DNA of 64,000 nucleotides from Chrysomallon squamiferum (lineage: Eukaryota; Mollusca; Gastropoda; Neomphalida; Peltospiridae). Shown one piece after another: positions 15,001 through 26,427 of the stretch; within the stretch, counting starts at the first letter, position 1, and each line of letters begins with the position of its first letter. Made by a program: the position numbers and the translations under genes. The stretch spans positions 6,177,157 through 6,241,156 of the forward strand of contig CM022679.1 of NCBI GenBank assembly GCA_012295275.1, written 5' to 3'. The notes under the pieces were generated by a model, which was not told the DNA's origin, searched no databases, and saw only the letters and a program-made list of their open reading frames with translations.

Positions 15001-18000
15001 TAGTAATACAAATGTTATTTTTTGTTTATTTATTATTATTATTTTTGTTTTCATGTTCAGATAGCTAACTCCGATGGTACGACTCCAGTTGGAGCACTGG
15101 CTGGAAAATCACAGACCCCGAGTGACATGTTGTTAAAACTAGCAAGAACAACACCTTACTACAAGAGAAACAGACCACACATCTGTTCATTCTGGGTCAA
15201 AGGTGAATGCAAGAGAGGAGAAGAATGTCCATACAGGTGAGTTAGATTTCACATTTAGCCATTACATATTGTTAATTCAAAAATTACTTTTGCTATTTAC
15301 ATGTAGATACAATGGATTCATATTCAAAAATTACCTATTTTAAATTTAAAAATACTTTTAAAATTTACATACAGTTGAGTTAGATTTCACATTGAGCAAT
15401 TATGTTTTGTAAATTTAAAAATTACTTTTGTTATTACATACAGGTGAGTTAGATCATTTATATTTAACTATTACAAATTCTAAATATAATATTATTTTTA
15501 ATGTCTTATTTATTTTACAATTACATAGCCTAAATAAAAATTTATTTTATGTTAAAATTGTGTTAATTACATTTAGGTGACCTAGATATTATTATTTTTT
15601 ATTATTTTTGATTTGTTATTTGCGTATAGTTGAGATAGATAGCTACTTTTACTATTAAAATGGAATTATTTATAATATAGATGATCTAAATTTTTAAAAT
15701 TAAATATTATTTATTTTACACATAATTTTATACAAGTCACCTGTTTTTGAATTGTGTATTTTACAAGTTTAATTTATACATTAATGAGGTGCCTGTAAAA
15801 TCTTGCATAGTTTAAACATTTTATTGCATAATTCAGTGTTTGAAATTACTTTAAATCTTTAAAATATCAGTTTATTTTTTAAATCTGAATTTTGTTTTTA
15901 CTAACTATAAATGTTTTTAAATTTAAAAAAATTAACATATTTGATTGAAGGAGAATTAACTGTATTTTAAAAGTTCTTGTTTTTGTTCTTTTAATTATTT
16001 ATATCTATATATATATTTTACCAGGCATGAAAAGCCCACAGATCCAGACGATCCTCTGGCAGATCAGAACATTAAAGACAGATTTTATGGAATGAATGAC
16101 CCAGTGGCTGACAAACTTATCAAACGCTTTGGAAACATGCCCAAATTGGAACCGCCTGAAGATAAAACTATAACAACACTGTACATAGGAAATTTGGGAG
16201 AAAAAGTTGGAGAAAAGGAACTCAAGTATGTTACCTAAACAGTTTGCTCATTATGATTTTACTTAACTAAATTTTTCTTTATAAAAGAAAATGATATATG
16301 TCCATTACTTTATTAATTTAAATATACTACATGTATATAAAAAAAAACAATCTTTCAAAAAGTCACAAATATTTTTGAAAAACAACTGCAAGTAATTATC
16401 TAATATTTGTGATGATTTTTGCAGGATTTTTCTTTTTGAATCATACATTTTTACTCTAATCACAGAGATATGAGCATTATCATTTAACCAATTTCAAAAT
16501 CATTAGTAAATTAATTGTGTGAAAAAAAGATGTTGAAACTAATTGTTGACTAAGACATTCTTTTTATTTATTTATTAATATTTTGTGAAACTTGTGCTTT
16601 CATTTTACTTCACTTTACTTTTATTTTTCCTTTATTGTTATTATTATTATTATTTTTATTTTTATTATTTAATTTTTCTTTAAAGAAATAAAACTGATAT
16701 TACTAATATTCATCAGAGATAGTATGAAATAAATTTAAATTTCGAAATCATTCTGTAACTATTTCATTTGACAGAGATCACTTTTACCAATTTGGAGAGG
16801 TGCGGTCAATTAACGTGGTCACCAAACAACAGTGTGCATTTGTTCAGTTCACAAGTCGCTCATCAGCAGAGGCAGCAGCAGAGGCATCATTCAACAAACT
16901 AATCATCAATGGGCGACGTCTAAATATTAAATGGGGAAGGTCACAAGGTCAGCAGCAGCTGGCAGGGAAAAAAGAAGGGGAGGAGGGGCAGCTTATGTTG
17001 GAGCCTGTACCTGGACTTCCAGGAGGTAAGATAAGTTTTTTTTGGTTAATGTTTTTACTTGTAACAAAATCATTTATTTAGTTTCATTTTGTTAGTGAAT
17101 AAACAATAAAGGAAAAATATTCAGGTTCAAGTTTGGTAGGCATAAAAGAAAACAAATAGTATTTTGACATGTTAAATGGATTTATTAATAAATTTAAAAA
17201 ATATTTATCTGAAAGCGTAGAATAACAGTGAAAATCATCTTCCCCCTAACATTCTTTTTTAATCTCTGAATTATTAATATGAGTTATGTGATTTTGTAAT
17301 GAGTCCTCAAAGAATGTTCACTGAAACACAGCAGACTGAGTTTGTTTCAGATAGATTTATTGAATTTATGTTAATGCATGGATACATTACAAGAATGTTG
17401 TGGATGTGAAAGTGTGCAATGCATGCATTATTTGTTATTCATGTGTTATTTTTTATTTCAGCACTACCTCCTCCACCAGAAGAAATCACAAACAACTTCT
17501 TCAACCTACAGCCTCCCCCAATGATGCCTCCAATGCCTCCCAGAGTGATGATGTCACAGGGTCCTCCTCCTATGCAGTTGTTTGGAGCCATGCCACGGGG
17601 AATGATGCCTCCAGGTTGGTTTGTTGGTTGTTTAGCATTATTATTAGTAGTAATAGTAGTAGTAGTGGTAGTTATGGTAGTGGTAGTAGTAGTAGTAGTG
17701 ATATTGGGGTAGTAGTAGCAGTTGTATTATTTTCAGACATAGTGGTTTTAATATAAAAATATTGTTACAGTATATTCTTAAAGGACACATTAATAAAATC
17801 TGGATGTTTTAATCCACCAGCATATTGTATTGTGTCTGTCTGTTTCAACAATTTTTGTTTGTTTTCATTATTATTATTATTCTTAATGTTGTAGTTGTAT
17901 AGATTATCCAATAATAATAATTCAGTCTTTGTCAAACATTTAATGTTTTATTATAAATTAACATTTTATATTAATACATTTTGTGTAATATTTTTCAGGA

Positions 18001-18132
18001 ATGCGACTACCTCCACCTCCCCCTGGAGTTGTACCAATCAGACCACCCCCTGGAATGCCACCCCGCCCATCAACAATGCATTACCCATCACAAGATCCTA
18101 CAAGAATGGGTGCAGTTCAATCTGGAAAATAA
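12026..18132 (+). CDS. RBM22: RBM22, pre-mRNA-splicing factor (9 coding exons)
   Basis: Spliceosome subunit (yeast Cwc2/Ecm2 homologue) that contacts U6 snRNA and pre-mRNA near the catalytic centre. Exons: 12026-12079, 13465-13518, 14071-14233, 14636-14736, 15061-15236, 16025-16225, 16775-17025, 17462-17614, 17999-18132. They total 1287 nt in frame, 428 aa; human is 420. The protein opens [17 protein letters not shown], almost as in vertebrates. A cysteine-rich N-terminal zinc region starts at C24-C27 (CQTC). A CCCH zinc finger has C166, C174, C180 and H184 (spacing 7-5-3). An RRM spans about 231-305 with RNP2 LYIGNL (235-240) and RNP1-like QQCAFVQF (268-275). The tail is rich in Pro and Met and ends in [13 protein letters not shown], a signature of the family. 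All introns are GT-AG. The CCCH codons are split across the exon 5/6 junction. Confidence 0.97.
12758..13079 (+). repeat. Perfect 161-bp tandem duplication in RBM22 intron 1
   Basis: Bases 12758-12918 and 12919-13079 appear identical by eye, including the A10 run and the TTC repeat inside each unit. The copies abut directly. The duplication lies wholly inside RBM22 intron 1, so it does not affect the protein. Confidence 0.9.
15231..15735 (+). repeat. Degenerate ~69-bp minisatellite beginning at the RBM22 exon 5 donor
   Basis: The segment around the exon 5 splice donor (ACAGGTGAGTTAGATTTCAC) recurs inside the intron. Recognisable copies start near 15237 (true donor), 15306, 15375, 15444, about 15515, 15577 and 15630, that is, at steps of about 69 bp or slightly less. 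Each copy continues into an AT-rich body. The copy at 15441-15449 keeps a full CAG-GTGAGT; the others carry one or more changes. Confidence 0.75.
17633..17722 (+). repeat. GTA/GTG trinucleotide microsatellite in RBM22 intron 8
   Basis: An interrupted run of AGTAGT and GGTAGT triplets begins just after the exon 8 donor. Open frames here are repeat artefacts. Confidence 0.7.
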
Positions 18133-18529
18133 CAAAAACTATTTTTAAATGCATTAAAAATTTCATAAAACATTTTGCAGCAGTTTTCAAAATGAAAATT
18201 GTCCACTACACTGAAGGAGGAAATAAAATTATAATAAAAATAGAAGGGTAATTGAAATGACCATATAATGAAAAGATACTTAAAAAAACCCCAGTAATAA
18301 TAATAAAAAGCAAAACATCTTTTTTTTTTAAATTTCAAATTTCCAAATCTTTTCAAGAAAAGGATATACATTTGTTTTTAAATCAAGATGTCCATTCCAA
18401 ATGTTGTAACAGAATGACTTGTTTTTAAATAAATGTGCCTCTGATGTAACTTTTGTTTTTAATATTTGAAAAAACATCTTGTAACATATATGAAAAATTG
18501 TGTTAAATATCAAGTTTTGATGAAATTTT

Positions 18530-18535
18530 AATAAA
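18530..18535 (+). terminator. Poly(A) signal of RBM22
   Basis: AATAAA lies 400 bases after the RBM22 stop at 18130-18132, which would give a 3' UTR of roughly 420 bases. The UTR is AT-rich. Confidence 0.5.
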
Positions 18536-18609
18536 CTGCCTTTTATCTGAATGGAGTTATTTTAGTTTGTTTTATTCTGATGATACTGATAGTGTGGCAG
18601 ACATAATCA

Positions 18610-18830
18610 TTTCCAGTTTAGGCTAGTGCATGAATTGAACCCACTTGGTCCATGACTTTATGAAATGCCATAGTCTTGCTTTTCAGCCAGTGGGAAGGTA
18701 GATAATGAAGAAAACTATTGCTGCTAATTGGAAAAAAGGTAGCCAGTCAGTTTCTCTCATTACATTTTCTCCCACATTTCTTCTCTTAATAATGGATCTT
18801 TAACTCTGCTTACTGTCGCTGTATGTGACA
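18610..18830 (+). mobile_element. Degraded SINE body, mollusc type
   Basis: The sequence follows, with many changes, the body of a tRNA-derived SINE I recall from mollusc genomes. The clearest stretches are CAGTGGGAAGGTAG at 18689-18702, ATTGCTGCTAATTGG at about 18717-18731, and GTAGCC followed by TTTCTCTC. The tRNA head is not recognisable. It lies just downstream of RBM22. Family assignment is from memory only. Confidence 0.5.
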
Positions 18831-20286
18831 AGCATTTCTGAAAGACAACATCACCAAATTAATTCGTTTTTATTTACAAATACATTAAAATAAAAGGAAA
18901 CATTTAATATATATGTATATATGTATGTATGTATAGATATATACTACTACTAATAATAATAATAATTAATAAATAATAAATAAATAAATAAATAAAAACT
19001 AATATTTATGTTTTTTGAAAGTAGCATAACTAAATATTACATAAAACGAAATAATTTTTTTTATTTTTAATCCACTCTTTTAAAAATATGATAACGAATG
19101 CTAAATTGTGGGCTACTAATGCATTATAATCTGAAGATGAATTTGAATAATTAATATCATTAGTTACATATTTATGATATATGTTTACACACGTAGTCTC
19201 GGCAACTTTCCTTAGAATAAATACGGTGTACGTAATTTATTATCAGAATGATGCTGTTGGCTTCCAAGTACTGCAAGTCGATTGCCGTCCATTCTTTCTA
19301 AGGAAAAAAAAAAAGATGTACTAATAATTTTTCGCAGTTATGCCGACATCTAAAGCGTATTTGCAGGTGATAAAAGGTAAGTTACTCTCATCTGTTAGTA
19401 TGAAACCTGGTATTATTTCTTTGTTAAAAATTCTTTGTTGATGACGGAGGGCAGACGGAATCGTGTAATCGATATATGTGCCGTGTAGGAACGTTGAATC
19501 ACGTTTGCTTTTCACCGTTTACTGCATTGGAAGTTTAAAAAAAAAATTAAAAATCTGTTTCACACCATTTCTCTTTTACTTAGGGATTATAAATATAATA
19601 TGGAAATCATTACATATTAATATTATTTAGCAAAACATGGGCATATTGTGTATCGTATTGAGTACCGTATTATTTCACCAACATGCGCCCCGGTTCACAG
19701 TTATTTCCCGATGTATGATGAAGAACATTCACATCACGTATTAACATACATTTATTGTTGTTGTTGAATGCTTTATTATTTGAAATAGCAATTAATTAAG
19801 TGTTAATTAAATCTTATCATTATATGAATATTTGTGTTCCAGAAATATTAGTATCATTCATAATTTTTTTTTTTTTTTTTTGCTATTTGCTAATAATCTT
19901 AAATTATTCTGTTCGGATATATAACTTGTGTATTTGCATACGTAATGTAATATATAGTTATGACAACCATTTTATTATATTTGTGTTTGTTTTTTAACGA
20001 ACCACATAATCATTATATTGTTATTCATTTAAATATGTAAACTGAAAAATCTGTATTATTATGTTATTATTATTATTTTTTTTTTATTGAATTCTTTTTT
20101 CATTCTTTTTCTTTCTTCCTTCCTTTCTTTCTTTATTTTTATATTTCGTACGATTATATAAACTAACATTAATACATTTAATGTTTACATACATCTTTAT
20201 TGTATTGCTACAATTAAATAAATGCCTATATACATTTATATTGTGACAAACAATCACGACGTCTCTGTGTGTGTGTGTGTGGGGGG

Positions 20287-20364
<78 letters not shown>

Positions 20365-21110
20365 AAGTTTAATTTGTTCAGCATTTTTAACATTATCACA
20401 TAAATATTTATTAATACATCTTTTTGTAAGGAATATACATTGTTGAATGAAGGCAATAGAACAGAGAACAACATTCATTCAGTAATCATTGTACATTTTC
20501 CTGTACAGACGGTATAGCTGAAGGTTGAACGGATGAAAGGATGAACAGAAATCAGTATATACATCGTGTGTTGTATTTTTTTTAGTGGTACTTAAATAAT
20601 ATCAGCTGTATCCTGTACTGGATGACAGCTAACCGATTTATGTCTTTGGTAAAGACATTTCAACGACAATCGTTTTATTTTGAGCTATTACTGTCATACA
20701 CTTGGTAAATGTCAACTTTCATTACAAAGCCAAATAGCTGTCAGATGACTCCAATTTCTATAATCATCATTTGCCGCGGTATTCTGATTAGAAGACACAC
20801 ATACACTGTAGTATGTGGTGAAGATAATGCAAGGATCTCTCACTGGTTAGTATTCATTTTAAAATTTCTTCTCTAATTTTTATTTCTTCCTTCTTTTAAA
20901 TTATATTCTAACTAAAATGAAGTACATTTTATATGTATCATTTATCATTTATTAGTACTTATTATTAAAAAGTTAATTTTTGATTCGTTGGATTATAATT
21001 ATATAATTAGGTATTTTTGTTTAAAATAAGAAAAATGTCTTCAAAATGAAATCTGTTTATATGGCATTTAATTTCATGTAATAAAATCGGTTTCATGATA
21101 TTCTTTACAG
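18831..21110. other. Intergenic, AT-rich, with a possible 5' UTR exon for the LRR gene
   Basis: This stretch contains ATA/AAT runs (18905-18990), a poly-T run (19863-19880) and a compound TG, poly-G and AG microsatellite at 20266-20362. The acceptor at 21108-21110 upstream of the first LRR gene needs a donor somewhere here. CACTG followed by GTTAGT at about 20847 and an ATG-bearing stretch ending in GTAAGT near 19377 are candidates, but neither can be confirmed from sequence alone. Confidence 0.4.
20266..20362 (+). repeat. Compound (GT)n - poly-G - (AG)n microsatellite
   Basis: GT repeats (20266-20280) run into a G tract and then 73 bases of AG (20290-20362). On the minus strand this gives artefactual Ser-Leu repeat frames. 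Confidence 0.9.
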
Positions 21111-21138
21111 CGTTTTGCTGAGACCGAGAAACACAACA

Positions 21139-22773
21139 ATGTTCTTCCTATGGACCACATCCTTGTTGTATTTACTGGATGTTACTCTCCTGGTTCGAGC
21201 AGACGTCTGTCCTTTCCAGTGTGACTGCCGTGAAGATCATTTGGCTGAACTTGGCACTACGTTCGTTATCTACTGTGGGCATAAAAACCTCACCCGAGTT
21301 CCAGATTTCAAAAGTCTTGTCAAAGTCAGACTTCCCAAACTCGTTTCAGTGGCTTACAACCGTATAACGACAATGAACAGAACGGATTTTCCACCGGGAT
21401 TAGGTATTACGATCTTGAACCTTGATGGTAACCGCAACCTTGCAATTTCAGACGACACATTTTTTAACGTGCGAAGCACACTGATCCATCTAACACTGGA
21501 AGCTACAGGATTATTTTTTAACAGAACACTAACGTTTTTGAAAGATTTAAATCGTCTGAAAAAATTGGATCTCAGTTATAACAATATTATTTTACACAAT
21601 TATAATCATGGTTACAAAAACGTACGGGATGCTCTTTTCAAAGGTCAGAGATTGACATCGTTAACATATTTGAAAATGTACGGTTGTGGAATCGTCAGTA
21701 TGGGAGCTGATGTTTTTCACGGGCTTAATAATTTGCAGACTTTAGACATTGCTGCAAACAGAATGACGGACATTCCAGAAGCAATCAGACATTTGAAAAA
21801 TTTGAAAACTCTTGATATTAGTAACTGTAAAATAAACCATCTTCGAGGAGGTCGATTTATCGGCATGAAAAAACTCACTAAGATAAAATTGAACTATAAT
21901 GGTTTAAATATAATTGAAAGTAGTGCTTTTAAGGGACTAGAAACGTCGTTAAAAAATTTAGAACTTCGAGGATGCAAGCTCACCACAATACCAACACATG
22001 CAATAAAAAAACTTAAGATTTTGAAGTCGTTGAATTTGGCTTCTAATAGCATCACAGTCTTTGATTCCAAATCTCTGGCTGGGTCGTATTGCTTAAACGA
22101 ACTAGACTTAAGTAACATGAAAATAAAGTTCCGCCAGGATATGTTCGATGGGCAGAAATCCTGCTTGACAGATTTAAAGCTTAGAAATACGAGTTTATCT
22201 TCAGTGCCATTAAAACCATTATCCAAACTCTCCAATCTGCGGTACTTGTTCCTTGATAACAATTTCATCAAAGTACTAAAGAAAAATGCTTTTAAGGGCA
22301 TCAAAGCACAAACCCTAAGCTTTTCCAGTTCGCCATTAAAAGCGGTAGAAACGGGTGCCTTCAACGGTGTGCCAAGACCGATATATTTGAGAATTGAACG
22401 AACTAATGTGACAAATCTGCAGTTTTTCTTCGACTATAAAGAAAATACGTTTGCCTGGATTGGTGTTAGACATTCGTCTATACTATGTGACTGCACACTG
22501 GCCCGAATTATGAATAAAATGCCGGACTCAGGGCTTTATGGAGATTGTCGCTACGACGGCAGACAACTTCATTTCAGAAGCAGCGAGCTGACAGAAATCT
22601 TGTCATCAGAATGCCCTGCAGCATTTACATCAGCACCAAAACCAATTATTCTTAAGTCAAAAGGAGAAACAACAACTTTCAGAGTAGCGTACAGTGCCAG
22701 CTCCAGTACCAGGAATTTTATCAGTTCAAATGTTTTATTCATTATTATTTGTAGCAGTTTCTTACCATTCTAA
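21139..22773 (+). CDS. Secreted or GPI-anchored leucine-rich-repeat protein, first paralogue
   Basis: A 544-residue protein coded in one exon. The exon begins after an acceptor TTCTTTACAG (21110), so there is an upstream 5' UTR exon. The first ATG is at 21139, and the predicted signal peptide is residues 1-21. An N-terminal cysteine cap follows (C24, C28, C30, C46), then about a dozen degenerate LRRs from residue ~60 to ~435 with repeats such as LKKLDLSYNNI, LQTLDIAANRM, LKSLNLASNSI and LRYLFLDNNFI. A C-terminal cysteine cap starts at ILCDC. The last ~20 residues are hydrophobic (NVLFIIICSSFLPF) with no cytoplasmic tail, after a small-residue Ser-rich stretch, as expected for a GPI signal. 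No TIR, Ig or kinase domain is present. It is closely similar in plan to the next gene. The molecular partner is unknown; adhesion or recognition at the cell surface is inference. Confidence 0.85.
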   Translation: MFFLWTTSLLYLLDVTLLVRADVCPFQCDCREDHLAELGTTFVIYCGHKNLTRVPDFKSLVKVRLPKLVSVAYNRITTMNRTDFPPGLGITILNLDGNRNLAISDDTFFNVRSTLIHLTLEATGLFFNRTLTFLKDLNRLKKLDLSYNNIILHNYNHGYKNVRDALFKGQRLTSLTYLKMYGCGIVSMGADVFHGLNNLQTLDIAANRMTDIPEAIRHLKNLKTLDISNCKINHLRGGRFIGMKKLTKIKLNYNGLNIIESSAFKGLETSLKNLELRGCKLTTIPTHAIKKLKILKSLNLASNSITVFDSKSLAGSYCLNELDLSNMKIKFRQDMFDGQKSCLTDLKLRNTSLSSVPLKPLSKLSNLRYLFLDNNFIKVLKKNAFKGIKAQTLSFSSSPLKAVETGAFNGVPRPIYLRIERTNVTNLQFFFDYKENTFAWIGVRHSSILCDCTLARIMNKMPDSGLYGDCRYDGRQLHFRSSELTEILSSECPAAFTSAPKPIILKSKGETTTFRVAYSASSSTRNFISSNVLFIIICSSFLPF

Positions 22774-23396
22774 TACTGTGAACATTACTTTATGTATTTT
22801 TCGCTCATTAATAAAAAATAGTTAGCTTCGAAAATATTTATAAATGACATTTGTTTAGAAGAACATTATTTTAACCCTGACAAATTTTGTCTGGAGGTAG
22901 TCTTTGTTAATAATAAATAACACCGGTATAATAATAATAATATTTATGACAAATCCTTAATCATTCACGGAGTCTGCATTGTCTTGACACTGCACAATAT
23001 AGTAGATATTCTGACACATTGATATGATAAAAATTTACACAGATTTACTATCTTTTGCTTGTTTATGTTTATCACTGAATAAACCATTTGCATTTGTTTC
23101 ATTCTTTCTTTCTTTTTTTCTGTCGATTAATCCTTCTTGAATGAGTAACTGAGTATATAACACAAAATTTCATTACATCAACTTTCACAATAATCTATTA
23201 AAATCAGTACAGTGAAATATCAAAAATAGCAATCTGTATTAAATACACATTGTTTTGACTTTTGAATTTTTGCTCTACCAGCAGTGTTTGTTAGGCCTGC
23301 AGAAAGACAGGCTTGTTTTCGTGTTCTTTGCTTGCTAATTATTGTCATAGATATAATAAAATATCTCTGTTAGATATAGAACTAAGAAGCTTCACG

Positions 23397-23483
<87 letters not shown>

Positions 23484-23734
23484 TTTAAATAGGCCTAAAT
23501 ATATTTATGTTCTGTTTAAATAATCCACAAGGGTTAGTAACTTTCTAAAATGTGTTAATATAATTTGATATACGCAGTTGGGTTGTTTCTGTTATAGATT
23601 GACATAAAATCTATACGATGTGTATTAAATCGTGCTGGGCTGACTTTCTCTGCACGAATTTAATATGTCTAAGGTAACGGCTGAACCGGAGGCGTATTAG
23701 ATTACGGGTGCATTTAATAACCAAGCACAAGGGC

Positions 23735-23770
<36 letters not shown>

Positions 23771-24160
23771 GCGATTTACTTTTGTTTAGTTTTTGATCTT
23801 GTCAGTCTTTCATATTTAATTCTAGTATTATTTGCTTCTATGTTTAGTATCTTAGTTTTATTTCATCATAATTATTTTAATTCGCTTAATAGCAGGTAAT
23901 ACTTTTATTGTTATTTTAATAGAAGACAGAAATTGCAGTTGTTGTATTGTAAATAAAAATAGTACATCAGAGGCAACACACATTGGCATTATTATTATTA
24001 TTATTATTATAATAAAAATAAATAAAATGCTGTATTTTCATTATCTGAAATATAAAAACAGAAATTTATATATGTGAAATTACGGATTGTTCTTGTTTGA
24101 GTGTTGCTGTTGTAATAATTTATATTTTGTTTTTATTTTTTATCGTTTTTGTTATTACAG
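22774..24160. other. Spacer between the two LRR genes
   Basis: An AATAAA at 22810-22815, 37 bases after the stop, is the likely poly(A) signal of the first LRR gene. A CG/CA microsatellite occupies 23393-23481 and ATT runs lie at 23733-23770 and 23990-24010. The 5' UTR exon of the second LRR gene may lie here. No other gene is seen. Confidence 0.6.
23393..23481 (+). repeat. (CG)n-(CA)n microsatellite
   Basis: An alternating CG run of about 12 bases leads into about 75 bases of CA. The stretch is purine-pyrimidine alternating throughout. Confidence 0.95.
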
Positions 24161-24207
24161 GTTCTTCAAAAAGTTGTATCTACGCAACTTTACAATATTA
24201 ACAAGCC

Positions 24208-25803
24208 ATGGATATTGTTTTGTTATATTTTCTTATCTCGTATCTCTGGTACCCAGCATTTGGAGATGAGACCTGTCCAATGGGATGTCGGTGCCGAACT
24301 GGGAGGATACACAGCTTAGGAAAAGCGTACTGGGTATCGTGCAGTAGAAAAAACTTCCACACCATTCCAGATTTGAGTACTTTAAGATCAGTGCAACTGC
24401 CAATCCGTCTTGATCTCAGTACTAATCGAATAGACGTTGTGAAAAAGACAGATTTCCCTCCAGGATTAAACGTAGTCATGTTGATGCTGCAGTTGAATGA
24501 TGGCATTCGTATGGAGGACAGTGCCTTTATTCACATGGCCGAATCGTTGCAGTTTCTCAATCTTGAGAGAATTCATTTGCAGTTTGAAGGTCCATTTACC
24601 TTTCTGAAAGGCTTAAATAAGCTGAACAAACTGGTGATGAGTTACAATGAACAGAACGAAAAGATTCTTCAGAGAGGATCTTTCAGCAGTTTAGAACTTA
24701 TGTCTTTGGAAGAGCTTGTTTTACACAGCTGTAGCCTAGCAAAAGTATCGGATGGTGCGTTTCAGGGTCTAGATTCCTTAAAAATATTACATTTAACATC
24801 CAACCTGCTTCAAGCTGTACCAGTGGCTGTCAGACGTTTGCCTAGTCTGCGAAATCTGAAGCTTAGTTTAAACAAGATTCGAAAAATCCCAAGATCAAGT
24901 TTCGGAGGCCTTTATAAACTAGAGCATTTATTCCTAAATGACAACGAAGATCTGACATTGGAAGATGGTGCTTTCGACGGTTTGGAGGAAACACTTCAAG
25001 AGCTCTCACTTCGCAGATGCGGATTTAAAGACATTCCAATTTCCAAGATCGCAAAATTGAAGAAGCTGAAACGTCTTTCCATTGGAGACAATCCACTGAC
25101 GTCTCTTGATAAACCTTCCCTCAATGGTTCATTCTGTCTGACCGAGCTCGACGTATCTGAGTCATTTTTTCCACTAGACCCTGGAATATTTGAGGCGCAG
25201 GGCGAATGTTTGAGAGGACTAACTCTAAACAACAGGGGACTTACCAATATCCCCTTTCAGGTTTTCAAAGGTCTAAAACATCTGGGAGAAGTCAATTTGA
25301 AAAAGAATAAAATAAAGGTTCTACCTCGAAACGCTTTCGGAGGAACACCTGCAACATCATTGTCAGTCGCGGACAATCCACTGGTACAAATCAGACCAGG
25401 AGCGTTTGCCGATCTGAGATCATCGCTCTCATTAGGCTTGGAAAATACAAAGTTAACAAACCTAAACTTCATTCTGGAATACGAGAAAAACAAATTTCGT
25501 GAAATATGGTTTACTGGTACAAACATTTCTTGCAGCTGCAACATTTCTCAAATACTTGACCTTGTGGAACCGTGGACGTTGGATGGAAGCTGTTTTGCCG
25601 GCGGTGTGGAATATATTTTGAGAGATCTCGAGGCTAAATCCAAGCTGAAAGAAAACTGCACGGAAGAAGTGCAAGTAAAATACCAAACATCCTACAATGA
25701 AGATGTACGTAGGCAAGCTCAAAGCAATGTTGGTATAGCATGTGATGTGAACCGAGGCTTTTTATTTATAAGCTATTTTATTTTTTTAATTATTATATCG
25801 TAG
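24208..25803 (+). CDS. Secreted or GPI-anchored leucine-rich-repeat protein, second paralogue
   Basis: A 531-residue protein in a single coding exon that begins after GTTATTACAG (24160); the ATG at 24208 follows 47 bases of 5' UTR. Signal peptide about 1-19. The N-terminal cap has CPMGCRC (C23, C27, C29). About a dozen LRRs follow, for example LEELVLHSCSL, LRNLKLSLNKI, LEHLFLNDNEDL and LGEVNLKKNKI. The C-terminal cap has SCSCNISQILDLVEPWTLDG and a cysteine near ENC. The C-terminal tail RGFLFISYFIFLIIIS is hydrophobic and ends without charged residues: a GPI signal or a tail membrane segment. Order of repeats, cap cysteines and the shared motifs TDFPPGLN/TDFPPGLG and DLS mark it as a tandem duplicate of the gene 1.4 kb upstream. 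AATAAA at 25858-25863 is the likely poly(A) signal. Confidence 0.85.
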   Translation: MDIVLLYFLISYLWYPAFGDETCPMGCRCRTGRIHSLGKAYWVSCSRKNFHTIPDLSTLRSVQLPIRLDLSTNRIDVVKKTDFPPGLNVVMLMLQLNDGIRMEDSAFIHMAESLQFLNLERIHLQFEGPFTFLKGLNKLNKLVMSYNEQNEKILQRGSFSSLELMSLEELVLHSCSLAKVSDGAFQGLDSLKILHLTSNLLQAVPVAVRRLPSLRNLKLSLNKIRKIPRSSFGGLYKLEHLFLNDNEDLTLEDGAFDGLEETLQELSLRRCGFKDIPISKIAKLKKLKRLSIGDNPLTSLDKPSLNGSFCLTELDVSESFFPLDPGIFEAQGECLRGLTLNNRGLTNIPFQVFKGLKHLGEVNLKKNKIKVLPRNAFGGTPATSLSVADNPLVQIRPGAFADLRSSLSLGLENTKLTNLNFILEYEKNKFREIWFTGTNISCSCNISQILDLVEPWTLDGSCFAGGVEYILRDLEAKSKLKENCTEEVQVKYQTSYNEDVRRQAQSNVGIACDVNRGFLFISYFIFLIIIS

Positions 25804-26395
25804 ATAATTATTATGAGATACATAAATTGTGGAATATTATTATTATATGATGATGATAATAAAGATAATGTCAGCTTATGTAGAATTTCAAATGTAAGTA
25901 ATTCAGCCAGCCGTATTACAAGCGCTGTATAGAAAATATAAAGTATACCACATGCCAGTAGTAAAGGAACATTTCCGATAAAATGTCAAAACACGTAATA
26001 CTGTTATCGACAAAAAAATTAATCAGTTTGATAAATACTTTAAAATAGAAAAATAGGTGATAAACACCAAATCCATAAGCTCACTGTTTCTACATAAATT
26101 ATAACTTTTATTTCAGAATTGTTTAATATATAAAGGCTTTTCGGCGTCAATATTAGTTTCAACAATAATTTTATAGTTAGACAGTACTCTGTTCAGATTA
26201 ATTTTGGCTTAAATTTACTACAAGTTATTATTCATTCATTAAATGAAAATCTTAAACGTACAAAAGAATATTATTCATGAATATTTATGACAACGTATCT
26301 ATTAATTTGCATTTTATTCAACATGTTTTCTTTAAATCAGCTCTTTACACTGATTTTGAAACAGTTTCGCTCATTGGTTGCTTAATATTTTCAAG

Positions 26396-26427
<32 letters not shown>

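Noticed and set aside
20226-20478. Minus-strand frames rich in Leu-Ser repeats
   Set aside because: They are translations of an AG/CT microsatellite; the same pattern occurs at 28.8, 41.1, 53.8 and 56.3 kb.
21894-22364. 156-codon minus-strand frame inside the first LRR gene
   Set aside because: Shadow frame of the LRR coding strand; it has no family features.
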